DNA of 64,000 nucleotides from Rhodocyclales bacterium (GCA_016235165.1 JACRLX010000002.1:62001-126000); one strand, 5' to 3'. Shown: positions 46,997-61,160, numbered from the stretch's first letter. The notes: generated from the sequence alone by a model not told the origin. Numbers and translations: made by a program.

Positions 46997-47869
46997 ATGG
47001 GTGAGTGGATCAACACCATTCTGCAAGGTCTCCTGCTCGGCGGCCTGTATTCGCTGTTCGCCACAGGGCTGGCGCTGTCCTTCGGCGTCATGCGCATGAT
47101 CAACATTGCCCATGGCGATTTTGCGATCCTGGCTGCATTTGCCGCCATCGCCGTGGTCGAGCCGCTGGGCCTGAGTCCGTTTCTGGTGTTGCTGGTGATC
47201 GTGCCGCTGATGGGCGTTTTCGGCTATCTGCTGCAACGCCTGATCCTCAACCGCACGCTGGGTCAGGACATCCTGCCGCCGCTGCTGGTGACCTTCGGCT
47301 TTTCCATCGTCATCCAGAACCTGCTGCTGGTAACGTTTTCCGCCGATACGCGCAGCCTGAATGTCGGCGAGCTGGGCACGGCCAGCCTGGCACTGAGCGG
47401 GGAGGTCGCGGTCGGCGTGCTGCCGCTGATCATCATGGCGGTGGCGGTGGGCGTGCTGCTCGGCCTGCAATGGCTGTTTTCGGCCACGCCCCTGGGCCGG
47501 GCTTTCCGGGCTGCGTCGGACGACCGCGAGGCGGCGCAGTTGATGGGCATCGACAACCGCCATATCTACGGCCTGGCGATGGCACTGGCAATGTCCATCG
47601 TGGCGATAGCCGGAGTATTCCTCGCCATCCGCGCCAATATTGCGCCGTCCGAAGGCCCGGCACGCTTGTTGTACGCATTCGAGGCGGTAATCATTGGCGG
47701 CCTCGGTTCGTTCTGGGGCACGCTGGTTGGCGCCATCATTCTTGGTGTCGCGCAGACGATCGGTGGCAAGTTCGATCCGGGCTGGGGCATCCTCGCCGGA
47801 CATCTGGCCTTCCTGGCGGTGCTGGTGGTGCGGCCCAACGGTCTGTTCGCCCGCACCCGCGATCGATAG
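46997..47869 (+). CDS. ABC transporter permease, LivH type
   Basis: 290-residue inner-membrane permease with about eight hydrophobic segments. It begins WINTILQGLLLGGLYSLFATG, the hallmark of LivH. The coupling-helix region AFRAASDDREAAQLMGID and the C-terminal GLGSFWGTLVGAIILG are conserved. It forms the translocation pore with the LivM-type protein encoded next. Confidence 0.94.
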   Translation: MGEWINTILQGLLLGGLYSLFATGLALSFGVMRMINIAHGDFAILAAFAAIAVVEPLGLSPFLVLLVIVPLMGVFGYLLQRLILNRTLGQDILPPLLVTFGFSIVIQNLLLVTFSADTRSLNVGELGTASLALSGEVAVGVLPLIIMAVAVGVLLGLQWLFSATPLGRAFRAASDDREAAQLMGIDNRHIYGLAMALAMSIVAIAGVFLAIRANIAPSEGPARLLYAFEAVIIGGLGSFWGTLVGAIILGVAQTIGGKFDPGWGILAGHLAFLAVLVVRPNGLFARTRDR

Positions 47870-47881
47870 CAAGGCATCTTG

Positions 47882-48919
47882 GTGAACGCCTCCCATTCCA
47901 CACCCATCTCCGCGCTTGTCGTCCGACGCGGCACCCGCACCAGTCGGGTCGGGGTCGTCGTCGGTCTGATGCTGCTATTGGCGATCATCGGCGCGCCTTG
48001 GTGGGCCGAGCGTTCGAGCCAGCGCCTGCTGGCCGAATTCCTCTACGTGCTGGCGCTGGCCCAAATGTGGAACCTGCTGGCCGGCTATGGCGGTTTGCTC
48101 TCGGTGGGACAACAGGGCTACATCGGCATCGGCGGATACTGCCTGGTGGTGCTGGGCCTGGAGTTCGGCGTGAATCCCTTCCTCATCGTGCCGTTGGCCG
48201 GAGTAGTGACGGCGTTGGTGGCGATACCGACGGCGGCGGCGCTGTTCCGTTTGCGCGGCGCCTATTTCGCGGTCGGCACCTGGGTCGTGGCCGAAGTATT
48301 CCGCCTGCTGGTGGCCAATACGGCCAGTGTAGGTGGCGGCTCGGGCACCTCGATCACTCGCACCGTGATGGGCATTCCGGCCTGGTGGCGCGAATCGACC
48401 ACGCTGTGGATAGCGCTGGCTCTCGGTGCCGGCACCACGCTGGCGGTGTACCTCCTGTTGCGCTCGCGGCACGGCTTGGCGCTGACGGCGGTGCGCGACA
48501 GTGAGCCGGCGGCGGAAAGCCTGGGCATCTCGGTATCGCGTGTTAAGTGGTTTGTCTACATCGCGTCGGCCGCCGGTTGCGGCATGGTCGGGGCGCTGAT
48601 CTTCATCACCAAGCTGCGTATCTCTCCGGAGGCTGCGTTCTCGATGGATTGGTCCGCCGCCATGTTCTTCGCCGTGATCATCGGCGGCATCGGCACTATC
48701 GAAGGCCCGATCATCGGCACCTTGGTGTATTTCCTTTTGCGCGAATTCCTCAGCGACTACGGCAGCTGGTATTTGATCGTGCTGGGCTCGATCGCCGTCG
48801 CCTTCATGCTCTGGATTCCGTGTGGTATGTGGGGGCTGGTGGCGAGCCGGTTTGATCTTCATTTTTTCCCGGTGCAGCGCCGCGTAGGTAATCTGCCAGT
48901 CGAGGAGCAAACCCGATGA
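47882..48919 (+). CDS. ABC transporter permease, LivM type
   Basis: 345-residue permease with about nine membrane segments. The LivM pattern is seen in NLLAGYGGLLSVGQQGYIGIGGY, RLRGAYFAVGTWVVAEVFR and the coupling segment LTAVRDSEPAAESLGI. I use the GTG at 47882 with AAGG upstream; a TTG three bases earlier is also in frame. It completes the importer. Its stop overlaps the hemerythrin gene start. Confidence 0.92.
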   Translation: MNASHSTPISALVVRRGTRTSRVGVVVGLMLLLAIIGAPWWAERSSQRLLAEFLYVLALAQMWNLLAGYGGLLSVGQQGYIGIGGYCLVVLGLEFGVNPFLIVPLAGVVTALVAIPTAAALFRLRGAYFAVGTWVVAEVFRLLVANTASVGGGSGTSITRTVMGIPAWWRESTTLWIALALGAGTTLAVYLLLRSRHGLALTAVRDSEPAAESLGISVSRVKWFVYIASAAGCGMVGALIFITKLRISPEAAFSMDWSAAMFFAVIIGGIGTIEGPIIGTLVYFLLREFLSDYGSWYLIVLGSIAVAFMLWIPCGMWGLVASRFDLHFFPVQRRVGNLPVEEQTR

Positions 48920-49485
48920 GGCCCGCAATGCGCGTGTTGGCGAAAGAGCATCTGGCGCTGCGCGCCGTGGCACGGATCGTGGCCATCGAAGCAGAAGTGC
49001 TACGCCGTGACGGGCGGGTCGATCTCGACCTGTTGGAGGACATCGCCGCCTATATCGCGGAGTTCCCCAACCGAATTCATCACCCGAAGGAAGAGGATTT
49101 CCTCTTCCGCCACATGCGAATACGGGCACCACAGCGTTGCGGCGAGATCCTCGACCGCCTGCTGGCCGAACATGTCGAGGAGAGCGAAAGCATCGGGACG
49201 TTTCGCACGGCGCTTGCCGCCTACCGCAATGGCCTACCGGCTGCCGACACGCATCTGGCAAATGTCGCGGCATCGTATGCAAAGTACCTTGACCGCCATA
49301 TCGAGTTCGAGAATACCCAGGCGTTTCCATTGGCGACGGAAGTCCTGCAGGAATCGGACTGGGCGGAGATTGATGCGGCTTTTCTGGCCAATGACGATCC
49401 ACTGGTGACAGGCGACCAGGACTCCCGATACACCGAACTGCACCGTCGAATTCTGCGAATGGGTGCACTGCCCCCCGGGCTCTGA
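48916..49485 (+). CDS. Hemerythrin HHE domain protein
   Basis: 189-residue four-helix protein with candidate di-iron ligands His12 (KEHLALR), His55/His56 (RIHHPKEEDF), Glu60, His86 (LAEHVEES), His128 and Glu132 (DRHIEFENTQAFP). It probably binds oxygen, nitric oxide or iron in the cytoplasm. The ATG overlaps the LivM-type stop by four bases, so it is coexpressed with the importer and, through the shared operator, with an iron-dependent dioxygenase. A role in oxygen or iron handling during aromatic breakdown is an inference. Confidence 0.85.
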   Translation: MRPAMRVLAKEHLALRAVARIVAIEAEVLRRDGRVDLDLLEDIAAYIAEFPNRIHHPKEEDFLFRHMRIRAPQRCGEILDRLLAEHVEESESIGTFRTALAAYRNGLPAADTHLANVAASYAKYLDRHIEFENTQAFPLATEVLQESDWAEIDAAFLANDDPLVTGDQDSRYTELHRRILRMGALPPGL

Positions 49486-49512
49486 ATCATTCAAGTCCAG
49501 GCCAGGGCCGAG

Positions 49513-49659
49513 TCAGGGCGCGAACGCGGCAATGTGGATGCCGGGCGTGACGCGCGCCTGCGCCAGGTACATGGAGCTGAATTTCCCGGCGCCGATGAGC
49601 AGTACGCGCACCGGATTGCCATCGTCCGCCCGGCGTTACAGCAGTCGATGAAAGTTCAT
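49513..49659 (-). pseudogene. Remnant of an NAD(P)-binding oxidoreductase (homoserine-dehydrogenase-like)
   Basis: A 49-codon stretch starts at an ATG overlapping the ftsB stop (ATGA) and reads MNFHRLL, an in-frame TAA, then GNPVRVLLIGAGKFSSMYLA followed by QARVTPGIHIAAFAP before a second stop. This is the N-terminal Rossmann strand of SAF-domain homoserine-dehydrogenase-like proteins. The rest of the protein is absent and the hemerythrin gene of the opposite strand lies next to it. Nonsense mutation plus loss of the remainder makes this a decayed gene. Confidence 0.65.
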
Positions 49660-49937
49660 GGCTTTTTCTGTGGCACCTGGACGAAGACTTCACCGTCCTT
49701 GATCATGCCCAGCTCGTAGCGGGCGCGTTCCTCGATCGCCTCGTAGCCCGCCTTGAGGTCGCGCACTTCGGCGTCCAGCGCGGCATTGCGCTGCTCCAGC
49801 TTCTGGTTTACCTCGCGCTGGGCCTGGACCTGGCGTTCGTATTCCCAGACGCGGACCCAGCCGCCCTTGCCCAACCACAGGGGATACTGCAGCAGGGCAA
49901 TGATCAGCAGCAGGATCAGCGTCGACCAGTTCATCAC
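49656..49937 (-). CDS. ftsB: Cell division protein FtsB
   Basis: 93-residue bitopic divisome protein. One membrane segment (about 5-21, [17 protein letters not shown]) is followed by a coiled coil ([20 protein letters not shown]) and the conserved [19 protein letters not shown] segment. It forms a complex with FtsL and FtsQ. It lies 13 bases downstream of eno, the conserved eno-ftsB order. Confidence 0.94.
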   Translation of the reverse strand: MMNWSTLILLLIIALLQYPLWLGKGGWVRVWEYERQVQAQREVNQKLEQRNAALDAEVRDLKAGYEAIEERARYELGMIKDGEVFVQVPQKKP

Positions 49938-49950
49938 TGGGTCGCGCCGC

Positions 49951-51258
<1,308 letters not shown>

Positions 51259-51548
51259 TCAATAGCCTTCGACCAACAACATGTCGAAATCCGATACACC
51301 GGCTCGCGCGGTGCGTGCAGCAACATATTCGGGGGAATCGTAGAAAGTCCTGGCCGCTTCCATGCTGGGAAACTCGACCACCACCACGCGTTGTGGCTGC
51401 CAACTGCCTTCGAGCGTGACATAGGACGCACCACGCACCAGAAACCGGCCACCATGGACTTCGACGGCAATCTGCGACAGACGACGGTATTCCACCATGC
51501 GCTCGGGATCGGTGGAACGCGCATCAACCACCAAGTAGGCGCGCTTGG

Positions 51549-51552
<4 letters not shown>
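51259..51552 (-). CDS. DUF1330 domain-containing protein
   Basis: 97-residue dimeric alpha/beta-barrel protein of the DUF1330 family, function unknown. The pattern [20 protein letters not shown], then [10 protein letters not shown] and [26 protein letters not shown] is characteristic. It overlaps the kdsA stop by four bases and precedes eno by 21 bases, so it is expressed with them without an obvious link. Confidence 0.9.
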
Positions 51553-54849
<3,297 letters not shown>

Positions 54850-54923
54850 GGCCCAGCCCCGCAATCAAAAATTTGAAGGCTAGCACAAACGATCATTTCA
54901 CCCGCAGCCACTTGAGTCACAGG

Positions 54924-54952
54924 CGCGGTCGGCCGAGGTCGGCGCGTATAAT
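54924..54952 (+). promoter_or_regulatory. Possible prfB promoter
   Basis: A perfect TATAAT at 54947-54952 lies 30 bases before prfB. The -35 region at proper spacing is poor, so only the -10 box is supported. Confidence 0.4.
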
Positions 54953-54981
54953 TCCCGGCTTTCGATCTTGCGGGAAATCCC

Positions 54982-56086
54982 ATGGAAGCCGAACGCATCA
55001 ATACCGTCGCCAACCGCATCGCCGATCTGAGCAGTCGCGGCGAACAACTACGGAGGTATCTTTGACTACGACGGCAAAGCGGAAAAGCTGGCGGAACTGA
55101 ACCAGATCCTCGAAGACCCGAAAATCTGGGACGACGCTGAACGCGCCCAGGCGCTCGGAAAGGAAAAGAAATCCCTCGAAGCGGTGGTCGGCACCCTTTC
55201 CAACGTCAGCGGAAAGCTGGTCGATGCGCGCGACCTGCACGCCCTGGCCCGCGAGGAAGACGACGAAGAGACCATGGCCGCTGTCGAAAGCGACCTCGAT
55301 GCGACCGAGAAACTGGTGGCGGATCTCGAATTCCGCCGCATGTTCGCCAATCCGGCCGACCCCAACAACTGTTTCATCGACATCCAGGCCGGCGCCGGCG
55401 GCACCGAGGCCTGCGACTGGGCCAGCATGCTGCTGCGCCAGTACCTGAAATACTGCGAGCGCAAGGGCTGGAAAACCGAACTGCTGGAGCAGACCGACGG
55501 CGACGTGGCCGGCATCCGCAGCGCCTCGATCAAGGTCGAGGGCGACTATGCCTATGGCTTCCTGCGCACTGAGACCGGCGTGCACCGCCTGGTGCGCAAG
55601 AGCCCCTTCGATTCCTCCGGCGGGCGCCACACCAGCTTCGCCAGCCTCTACGTCTATCCCGAGATCGACGACAGCATCGAAGTCGAGATCAACCCCGCCG
55701 ACCTGCGCACAGACACCTTCCGCGCCTCGGGTGCCGGCGGCCAGCACATCAACAAGACCGACTCGGCGGTGCGCATCACCCATGTGCCGACCGGCATCGT
55801 CGTCCAGTGCCAGAACGACCGCTCGCAGCACCGCAACCGCGCCGAGGCCATGGCGATGCTGAAGTCGCGCCTCTACGAGCACGAAATGCGCAAGCGCCAG
55901 GCCGAGGCCGACAAGCTCGAAGCCGGCAAGACCGACGTCGGCTGGGGCCACCAGATCCGCAGCTACGTGCTCGATAACTCGCGCATCAAGGACCTGCGCA
56001 CCAACGTCGAAATCGCCAACACGCAAAAAGTTCTCGATGGCGACCTCGATGCCTTCATCGAAGCCAGCCTCAAGCAGGGCGTTTAA
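54982..56086 (+). CDS. prfB: Peptide chain release factor 2 (with programmed +1 frameshift)
   Basis: Release factor for UAA and UGA stops. The gene is read in two frames: codons 1-27 from the ATG at 54982, then a UGA at 55063-55065 that is bypassed by a +1 shift, giving about 367 residues. The shift site CTTTGAC with a GGAGG element three bases upstream is the classic autoregulatory signal: low RF2 favours the shift. Downstream are the UGA/UAA-reading SPF tripeptide ([11 protein letters not shown]) and the catalytic GGQ loop ([11 protein letters not shown]). It is followed by lysS, the common prfB-lysS pairing. Confidence 0.97.
55051..55066 (+). promoter_or_regulatory. RF2 programmed frameshift site
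   Basis: CGGAGGTATCTTTGAC: internal Shine-Dalgarno-like GGAGG, slippery CTT, in-frame TGA followed by C (poor termination context). The frame moves from codon 27 to GAC at 55064. Confidence 0.95.
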
Positions 56087-56103
56087 CCACACGGAACACC
56101 ATC

Positions 56104-57615
56104 ATGAGCGAGAACCAACAGCCCCCCGTCGACGAAAACCGCCTGATCGCCGAACGCCGCGAAAAGCTTGCCGCCTGGCGTGCAACGGGCCGCGCCTTCC
56201 CCAACGACTTTTCGCGCGAGAACCTGGCCGGCAAGCTTGACGAACTCTACAGCGCGAAAACCCGCGAGGAACTCGAAGCCACGACTATCGAGGTCAAGGT
56301 GGCAGGCCGCATCATGCTCAAGCGCGTCATGGGCAAGGCCAGCTTCGCCAGCATCCAGGATGTCTCCGGCCGCATCCAGATCTTCGTCAGCAACGACATC
56401 ACCGGCGAGGATGCGCACAAGCAGTTCAAGGGCTGGGATCTCGGCGACATCGTCGGCTGCGAGGGCACGCTGTTCAAGACCAGGACCGGCGAGCTGACCG
56501 TGCAATGCAGCGGCATTCGCCTCTTGACCAAGTCGCTGCGGCCGCTGCCGGAAAAGTTCCACGGCCTGACCGACGTCGAGCAGAAGTACCGCGCCCGCGA
56601 GCTCGACCTGATCACCAACGAGCAGACGCGCTTCACCTTCGTCGCGCGCAGCCGGATGATCCAGTCGATCCGCAATTTCATGATGCACCACGGCTTCCTC
56701 GAAGTCGAAACGCCGATGATGCATCCCATCCCCGGCGGCGCCGCGGCCAAGCCCTTCACCACCCACCACAATGCGCTGGACATGGAATTGTTCCTGCGCA
56801 TCGCGCCCGAGCTCTACCTCAAGCGCCTGGTGGTGGGCGGCTTCGAGAAGGTGTTCGAGGTCAATCGCAACTTCCGCAACGAGGGCCTCTCGCCGCGCCA
56901 CAACCCCGAGTTCACCATGATGGAGTTCTACGAGGCCTACAGCAATTACACCCGCCTGATGGACTTCACCGAGGGCCTGCTGCGCCACTCGGCGCGCGAG
57001 GCGCTGGGCACCGAGGTGTTCGAATACCAGGGCCGGACACTGGACCTGTCCAAGCCCTTCGCGCGCCTGACCATCGTCGGCGCCATCCACCACTACCATC
57101 CCGGCTACAGCTTCGAGCAGCTCAACGATGCCGACTGGATCCGGCAGAAGCTCAAGGACCTGCGCGTCGACCTCAAGGCGCCGCACCTGGCCAACGCCGG
57201 GCTCGGCACGCTGCAACTGGTGCTGTTCGAGGAGACCACCGAGGCCGAGCTGTGGGACCCGACCTACATCATCGACTACCCGGCGGAAGTCTCGCCGCTG
57301 GCGCGCGCCAGCGACGGCAACCCGGCGATCACCGAGCGCTTCGAGCTGTTCATTGTCGGCCGCGAGATCGCCAACGGCTTCTCCGAGCTGAACGACCCCG
57401 AGGACCAGGCGGCGCGCTTCATGCAGCAGGCCAAGGCCAAGGAGGCCGGCGACGAGGAGGCGATGTACTACGACGCCGACTACATCCGCGCCCTGGAATA
57501 CGGCCTGCCGCCGACGGGCGGCTGCGGCATCGGCATCGACCGTCTGGTGATGCTGCTGACCGACTCGGCCTCGATTCGCGACGTGATCCTGTTCCCGCAG
57601 ATGCGCCGCGAATGA
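56104..57615 (+). CDS. lysS: Lysyl-tRNA synthetase, class II
   Basis: Charges tRNA-Lys. It has 503 residues: an OB-fold anticodon-binding domain (about 60-150) and the class II catalytic core. Motif 2 is [20 protein letters not shown] and motif 3 is [13 protein letters not shown] near the C-terminus. It starts 17 bases after prfB and its stop overlaps the mnmC start by four bases. Confidence 0.98.
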   Translation: MSENQQPPVDENRLIAERREKLAAWRATGRAFPNDFSRENLAGKLDELYSAKTREELEATTIEVKVAGRIMLKRVMGKASFASIQDVSGRIQIFVSNDITGEDAHKQFKGWDLGDIVGCEGTLFKTRTGELTVQCSGIRLLTKSLRPLPEKFHGLTDVEQKYRARELDLITNEQTRFTFVARSRMIQSIRNFMMHHGFLEVETPMMHPIPGGAAAKPFTTHHNALDMELFLRIAPELYLKRLVVGGFEKVFEVNRNFRNEGLSPRHNPEFTMMEFYEAYSNYTRLMDFTEGLLRHSAREALGTEVFEYQGRTLDLSKPFARLTIVGAIHHYHPGYSFEQLNDADWIRQKLKDLRVDLKAPHLANAGLGTLQLVLFEETTEAELWDPTYIIDYPAEVSPLARASDGNPAITERFELFIVGREIANGFSELNDPEDQAARFMQQAKAKEAGDEEAMYYDADYIRALEYGLPPTGGCGIGIDRLVMLLTDSASIRDVILFPQMRRE

Positions 57616-59432
57616 ACTTTCCGCTGATCCCCGCCGAACTCGCGTTCGCCGGGGACGGCACTCCGTTTTCGCCGCGCTATGGCGACATCTACCACTCCAG
57701 CCAGGGCGGCCTGGAGCAAGCCCGCCACGTCTTTCTGGCCGGCAACGATCTGCCCGCGCGCTGGATCGACCGCCAGCGCTTTGTCATCCTCGAAACCGGC
57801 TTCGGCATCGGCCTCAACTTCCTCGCCACCATGCAGGCGTGGCGGGCCACTACAGGCCCAAGCAGCCGGCGCCTGCATTACATCGCGATCGAGAAACATC
57901 CCTTCCGGCGGGATGACCTGGGGCAAGTGCACCGTGGCTGGCCCGAGCTGGCTCCGTTCGCCACCGAACTTCATGAGCTGTGGCCCCTGCCCTTGCCTGG
58001 CCTGCATCGCCTGGATTTCGGCAATGTGATCCTGACCCTCGGCTTCGGTGATGGCGCGGAGGTACTGCCCCAGCTCGGCCTGGTTGCCGACGCCATCTAC
58101 CTCGACGGGTTTGCACCGGACCGCAACCCGGATCTCTGGTCGGATGAGATCATGGCCCAATTGCGTCGTCTTGCCACCGCAGGTACAACGCTGGCCACCT
58201 GGACCACCGCAGGAGAGGTCCGTCGCCGTCTCGCCAGCGCCGACTTTGTCGTCGAACGCAGGCCCGGGTTCGGCAGCAAGCGCGAAATGCTGGTCGGACG
58301 TCGCCCCGGAACTTCCGCCGCACGAAGCTGGTCGCCACGCCGCATTGCTGTTGTCGGTGCCGGCATCGCCGGCGCTGCGACCGCCCATGCCCTCGCCCGG
58401 CGCGGACACCGGGTCAGCGTACTCGACGCCGCCGCCACTGCCGCCAGCGGCGCATCGGGCAACCTTGCCGGTGTGTTTCGCCCCCTGCCTTCGCTTGACG
58501 ATGGCAAGCTGGCGCGCCTGCTGCGCGCCGGTTTTTTGCTCGGCCGACGCTGGTTCGCCTCGCTTCCCGGCACACGCCTGGGCTGGACCGGAGTCCTGCA
58601 TGTCGCCCGCGACGCCCGGCACGAGCAAACCCAGCGGCGCATTGTCGACGAACATTGCCTGCCCGCCGACTATTGCCGCTTCGTCACGCGCGAGGAGGCT
58701 TCGCAAATGGCGGGCTCGCCCGTCGCCCTGGGCGGCTGGTGGTTTCCGCGGGCGGGCTGGATCAATCCTCCCAGCCTTTGCCGCGCCTTGCTGGCGGACA
58801 TCGATTGCCGCTACGACTTTCCCGTCGCCAAGCTGCAAAGACATCCGCAAGGTTGGCGCGTATCCAGCCACGACGAGGAAATCGAAGCCGACGAACTGGT
58901 GCTTGCCAATGGCATTGGCGCACCGGCACTGGCGCCCGATTTTTGCTTGCCGATCCGCCCCGGACGGGGCATGGTCAGCCATCTGCCCGAGGCCGCCACG
59001 CCGGCCATGGATATCGTCGCCACCCGTCTGGGATATGTGACGCCCCCGGTCGACGGGCTGCGCTGCGCCGGCGCCACCTTGCAGGCCGATGATCTCGATG
59101 GCACTCCGCGACTGGCCGACCATGTCGAGAACCTGTTCCGCCTCGACATGCTGCTGCCGGGCTTTGCCCAGGGGATCGATCCGGCACGGCTGGACGGCCG
59201 CGTTTCCTTTCGCCCGATGTCGCCCGATCGCTTGCCGCTGGTCGGCCCGCTGGCTGCCGGCGAAGGCCTGTGGATCAACGACGGGTTTGGCGCAAGAGGC
59301 CTGGTCTTTGCATCGATCTGCGCCGAGCTGCTGGCCAGCCAGATCGACGACGAACCGCTGCCGCTGGAGACTGACCTGGTCCGCTCTCTGGCGCCGGCTC
59401 GCTTCCCGAAACGCGGCTCGGCACGCCGCTGA
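57612..59432 (+). CDS. mnmC: tRNA 5-methylaminomethyl-2-thiouridine biosynthesis bifunctional protein MnmC
   Basis: Completes mnm5s2U at the tRNA wobble base. It has 606 residues in two enzymes. The N-terminal methyltransferase domain shows the SAM motif [10 protein letters not shown] at 61-70, [10 protein letters not shown] at 164-173 and FGSKREM at 220-226. The C-terminal FAD oxidase shows GAGIAG at 249-254 in [20 protein letters not shown]. It starts at the ATG at 57612 overlapping the lysS stop. A copy of the 22-bp repeat encodes ASADF at about 208-212. Confidence 0.95.
   Translation: MNFPLIPAELAFAGDGTPFSPRYGDIYHSSQGGLEQARHVFLAGNDLPARWIDRQRFVILETGFGIGLNFLATMQAWRATTGPSSRRLHYIAIEKHPFRRDDLGQVHRGWPELAPFATELHELWPLPLPGLHRLDFGNVILTLGFGDGAEVLPQLGLVADAIYLDGFAPDRNPDLWSDEIMAQLRRLATAGTTLATWTTAGEVRRRLASADFVVERRPGFGSKREMLVGRRPGTSAARSWSPRRIAVVGAGIAGAATAHALARRGHRVSVLDAAATAASGASGNLAGVFRPLPSLDDGKLARLLRAGFLLGRRWFASLPGTRLGWTGVLHVARDARHEQTQRRIVDEHCLPADYCRFVTREEASQMAGSPVALGGWWFPRAGWINPPSLCRALLADIDCRYDFPVAKLQRHPQGWRVSSHDEEIEADELVLANGIGAPALAPDFCLPIRPGRGMVSHLPEAATPAMDIVATRLGYVTPPVDGLRCAGATLQADDLDGTPRLADHVENLFRLDMLLPGFAQGIDPARLDGRVSFRPMSPDRLPLVGPLAAGEGLWINDGFGARGLVFASICAELLASQIDDEPLPLETDLVRSLAPARFPKRGSARR
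58224..58245 (-). repeat. Dispersed 22-bp repeat, copy 7
   Basis: AGTCGGCGCTGG then CGAGACGGCG on the minus strand, one base different from the commonest form; inside mnmC. Confidence 0.78.
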
Positions 59433-59439
59433 TCGCCTT

Positions 59440-59456
59440 GTAACAGATGTAACAGT
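59440..59456 (+). promoter_or_regulatory. Tandem TGTAACAG repeat upstream of the glycine-zipper gene
   Basis: TGTAACAG-A-TGTAACAG, two direct copies with a 9-base period, 74 bases before the start codon. Tandem half-sites of this kind suit an OmpR-type response regulator; which one is unknown. Confidence 0.4.
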
Positions 59457-59529
59457 TGATTGCGCTTGTCCCGCGCCGTCAATCGGCGGCGTTAATGTGC
59501 TCATGCGTCGTTCACTTCAGGAGCACATC

Positions 59530-60300
59530 ATGGAAGCCTCACCGTCTCTCCCCGTCATCAGTCCGGTTGCCGCGCCGTCCGCACATCCTCTGCTGCTTGT
59601 TGCCGCTGCGGCGGTAACGATCTTCAGCCTTGCCGGCGTTTCCTATCTTGCCGGCTGGTTGCCCGGCCCCGCGACGCAGGCAAATGAAAATCGTCCGCTC
59701 CCTGCCAACACGGCGGCTGCCGCTCCGGCTGTCAGCCCGCCGATTTCCGTCACCCAATCCGTCAACCTGCCGCAGGAAAAACCCAAGGCGGCAAGCCGCG
59801 CGACGGAAACTGCGGCCCCTGCCGTGCGTCGCAGCGTGGCAAGCCCGGTCGCGCGCACGCCGGAACCGGTCTCCATGCCCACAATCGCCGTGGCGCCAGC
59901 GCCGACTCCCGTGGCCGCGCCGGTAGCGGCGATCTGCCGCGAATGCGGCGTGGTGGAATCCGTGCGCGAAGTCGCGGTCGAGGCCAAGGGCAGCGGCGGC
60001 GGTGCCGTTGCCGGTGGCATCGTCGGCGGCGTCATCGGCAACCAGTGGGGACGCGGCGCAACCCGCGACATCGCCACCGTGCTAGGTGCCATCGGCGGCG
60101 CCTATGCCGGCAATCACATCGAGAAATCGATCAAGGAAAGCAAGCGTTATGACATCAGCGTTCGCTTCGAGGACGGCAGCACGCGCAGCTTCAGCAGCGA
60201 CACCCCACCGACATGGCATGTCGGCGACCGCGTGCGGCTTCAGAACGGTTTGCTGACCAGTGGCGGCGGCAGGTCCTCGATGGATCTGGGAAGTATCTGA
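59530..60300 (+). CDS. Glycine-zipper 2TM domain envelope protein
   Basis: 256-residue protein with an N-terminal membrane anchor (about 20-42, LLLVAAAAVTIFSLAGVSYL). A long alanine/proline-rich periplasmic linker (50-140) leads to a glycine-zipper domain similar to SlyB and the rickettsial 17-kDa antigen (GAVAGGIVGGVIGNQWGRG, GAIGGAYAGNHIEKS at about 158-200). The last 50 residues form a small beta domain. A good ribosome binding site (AGGAG) precedes the ATG at 59530. A role in envelope integrity is inferred from the family. Its 3' end overlaps the convergent gene by 61 bases. Confidence 0.82.
   Translation: MEASPSLPVISPVAAPSAHPLLLVAAAAVTIFSLAGVSYLAGWLPGPATQANENRPLPANTAAAAPAVSPPISVTQSVNLPQEKPKAASRATETAAPAVRRSVASPVARTPEPVSMPTIAVAPAPTPVAAPVAAICRECGVVESVREVAVEAKGSGGGAVAGGIVGGVIGNQWGRGATRDIATVLGAIGGAYAGNHIEKSIKESKRYDISVRFEDGSTRSFSSDTPPTWHVGDRVRLQNGLLTSGGGRSSMDLGSI
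59886..59907 (-). repeat. Dispersed 22-bp repeat, copy 8
   Basis: AGTCGGCGCTGG then CGCCACGGCG on the minus strand, identical to copy 1; read in the linker of the glycine-zipper protein as AVAPAPT. Confidence 0.78.
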
Positions 60301-61160
60301 GTCGTTTGGGTAACAGGATCCGGTAAGGGCGGCCCCTGCATCAGGCTGGCGATGCGGCGGATCGATTCACGGAGCTCCTCGGTCCAGGCCGGCGGATCGG
60401 GAAGCGACGGCGGAATCGCCTGAAGTTGTTCGGCCACTTCCCGCCCGTCCCAGCCGGCGGCGGCCAGCAATTCCATGGCCATGGCTTCGGCCTCGATGAC
60501 CTGCTGAGGCCGGAAACTGGCACGCAGCGCTCGGGAGCCCGCGAAGGATGCGGCCGACGCAACCGCCGTGGTGGTCACCGTGCTCGTGGCCGCGGACGTC
60601 GCCGCGGCGGTGGTCGCGGCACTGCCGGAGACAAGCGCGGGAAGATTGAGAATCGGGAACAGGATCTGTGCGGCGACGCCAACCAGTACCGCAGTGGTCA
60701 CGTTTTCATCATGATGGCCATCGATGATGTGGCTCATCTCACGGGCCAGAACGAAAGCCAGCGCGGCATCATCGAGGTCGAGGGATCGAATGCCGCGATA
60801 CAGCACCACGGTACCGGCGGAACTGGACGCCGCACCGGGATCGCGTTTGTCGGCGACAACAAATTCAAACCTAGGAAAGCGCAAGTGCAAATCGGGATGC
60901 TGGCGGAATGCCACGTCGGCCAGCCTGCGCCCGATTGCCAGTATGCGCTGGTCGAAGGCGCGATCGGCCAGGCAATCGGATTCGCCGCATGCGGGCGCAT
61001 CCGCCGACGTGACCAGTTGCAGCCTCATGTCGAACTCGGAGTACACGGCACTGAAGCCCTGCAATCCCGGCGGCGCCTGCAATTGCTTGCGGATCTCCGG
61101 TGCCGTGCTGCAAGCGGCAGCCAAAAGCGCCAACAGCATGAGCGGCGGCAGACGCCTCAT
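60240..61160 (-). CDS. Degenerate M48-type metallopeptidase-like lipoprotein
   Basis: 306-residue protein with a lipoprotein-like signal (hydrophobic run ending LLAAACS, candidate lipid cysteine 17) and an M48 Zn-peptidase pattern. The region LDDAALAFVLAREMSHIIDG matches the HExxH helix, but the first zinc histidine is arginine (Arg140; REMSH instead of HEMSH). The downstream glutamate helix reads VIEAEAMAMELLAAAGWD, missing the usual aspartate. It is therefore probably not a normal zinc protease and may be a chaperone- or scaffold-like relative. A helix rich in alanine and threonine (about 175-215) separates the two motifs. It is convergent with and overlaps the glycine-zipper gene. Confidence 0.75.
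   Translation of the reverse strand: MRRLPPLMLLALLAAACSTAPEIRKQLQAPPGLQGFSAVYSEFDMRLQLVTSADAPACGESDCLADRAFDQRILAIGRRLADVAFRQHPDLHLRFPRFEFVVADKRDPGAASSSAGTVVLYRGIRSLDLDDAALAFVLAREMSHIIDGHHDENVTTAVLVGVAAQILFPILNLPALVSGSAATTAAATSAATSTVTTTAVASAASFAGSRALRASFRPQQVIEAEAMAMELLAAAGWDGREVAEQLQAIPPSLPDPPAWTEELRESIRRIASLMQGPPLPDPVTQTTQILPRSIEDLPPPLVSKPF

Noticed and set aside
47005-48504. 499-codon frame in another phase over the LivH/LivM-type permease genes
   Set aside because: Out-of-frame reading of two membrane proteins whose own frames are complete and motif-bearing.
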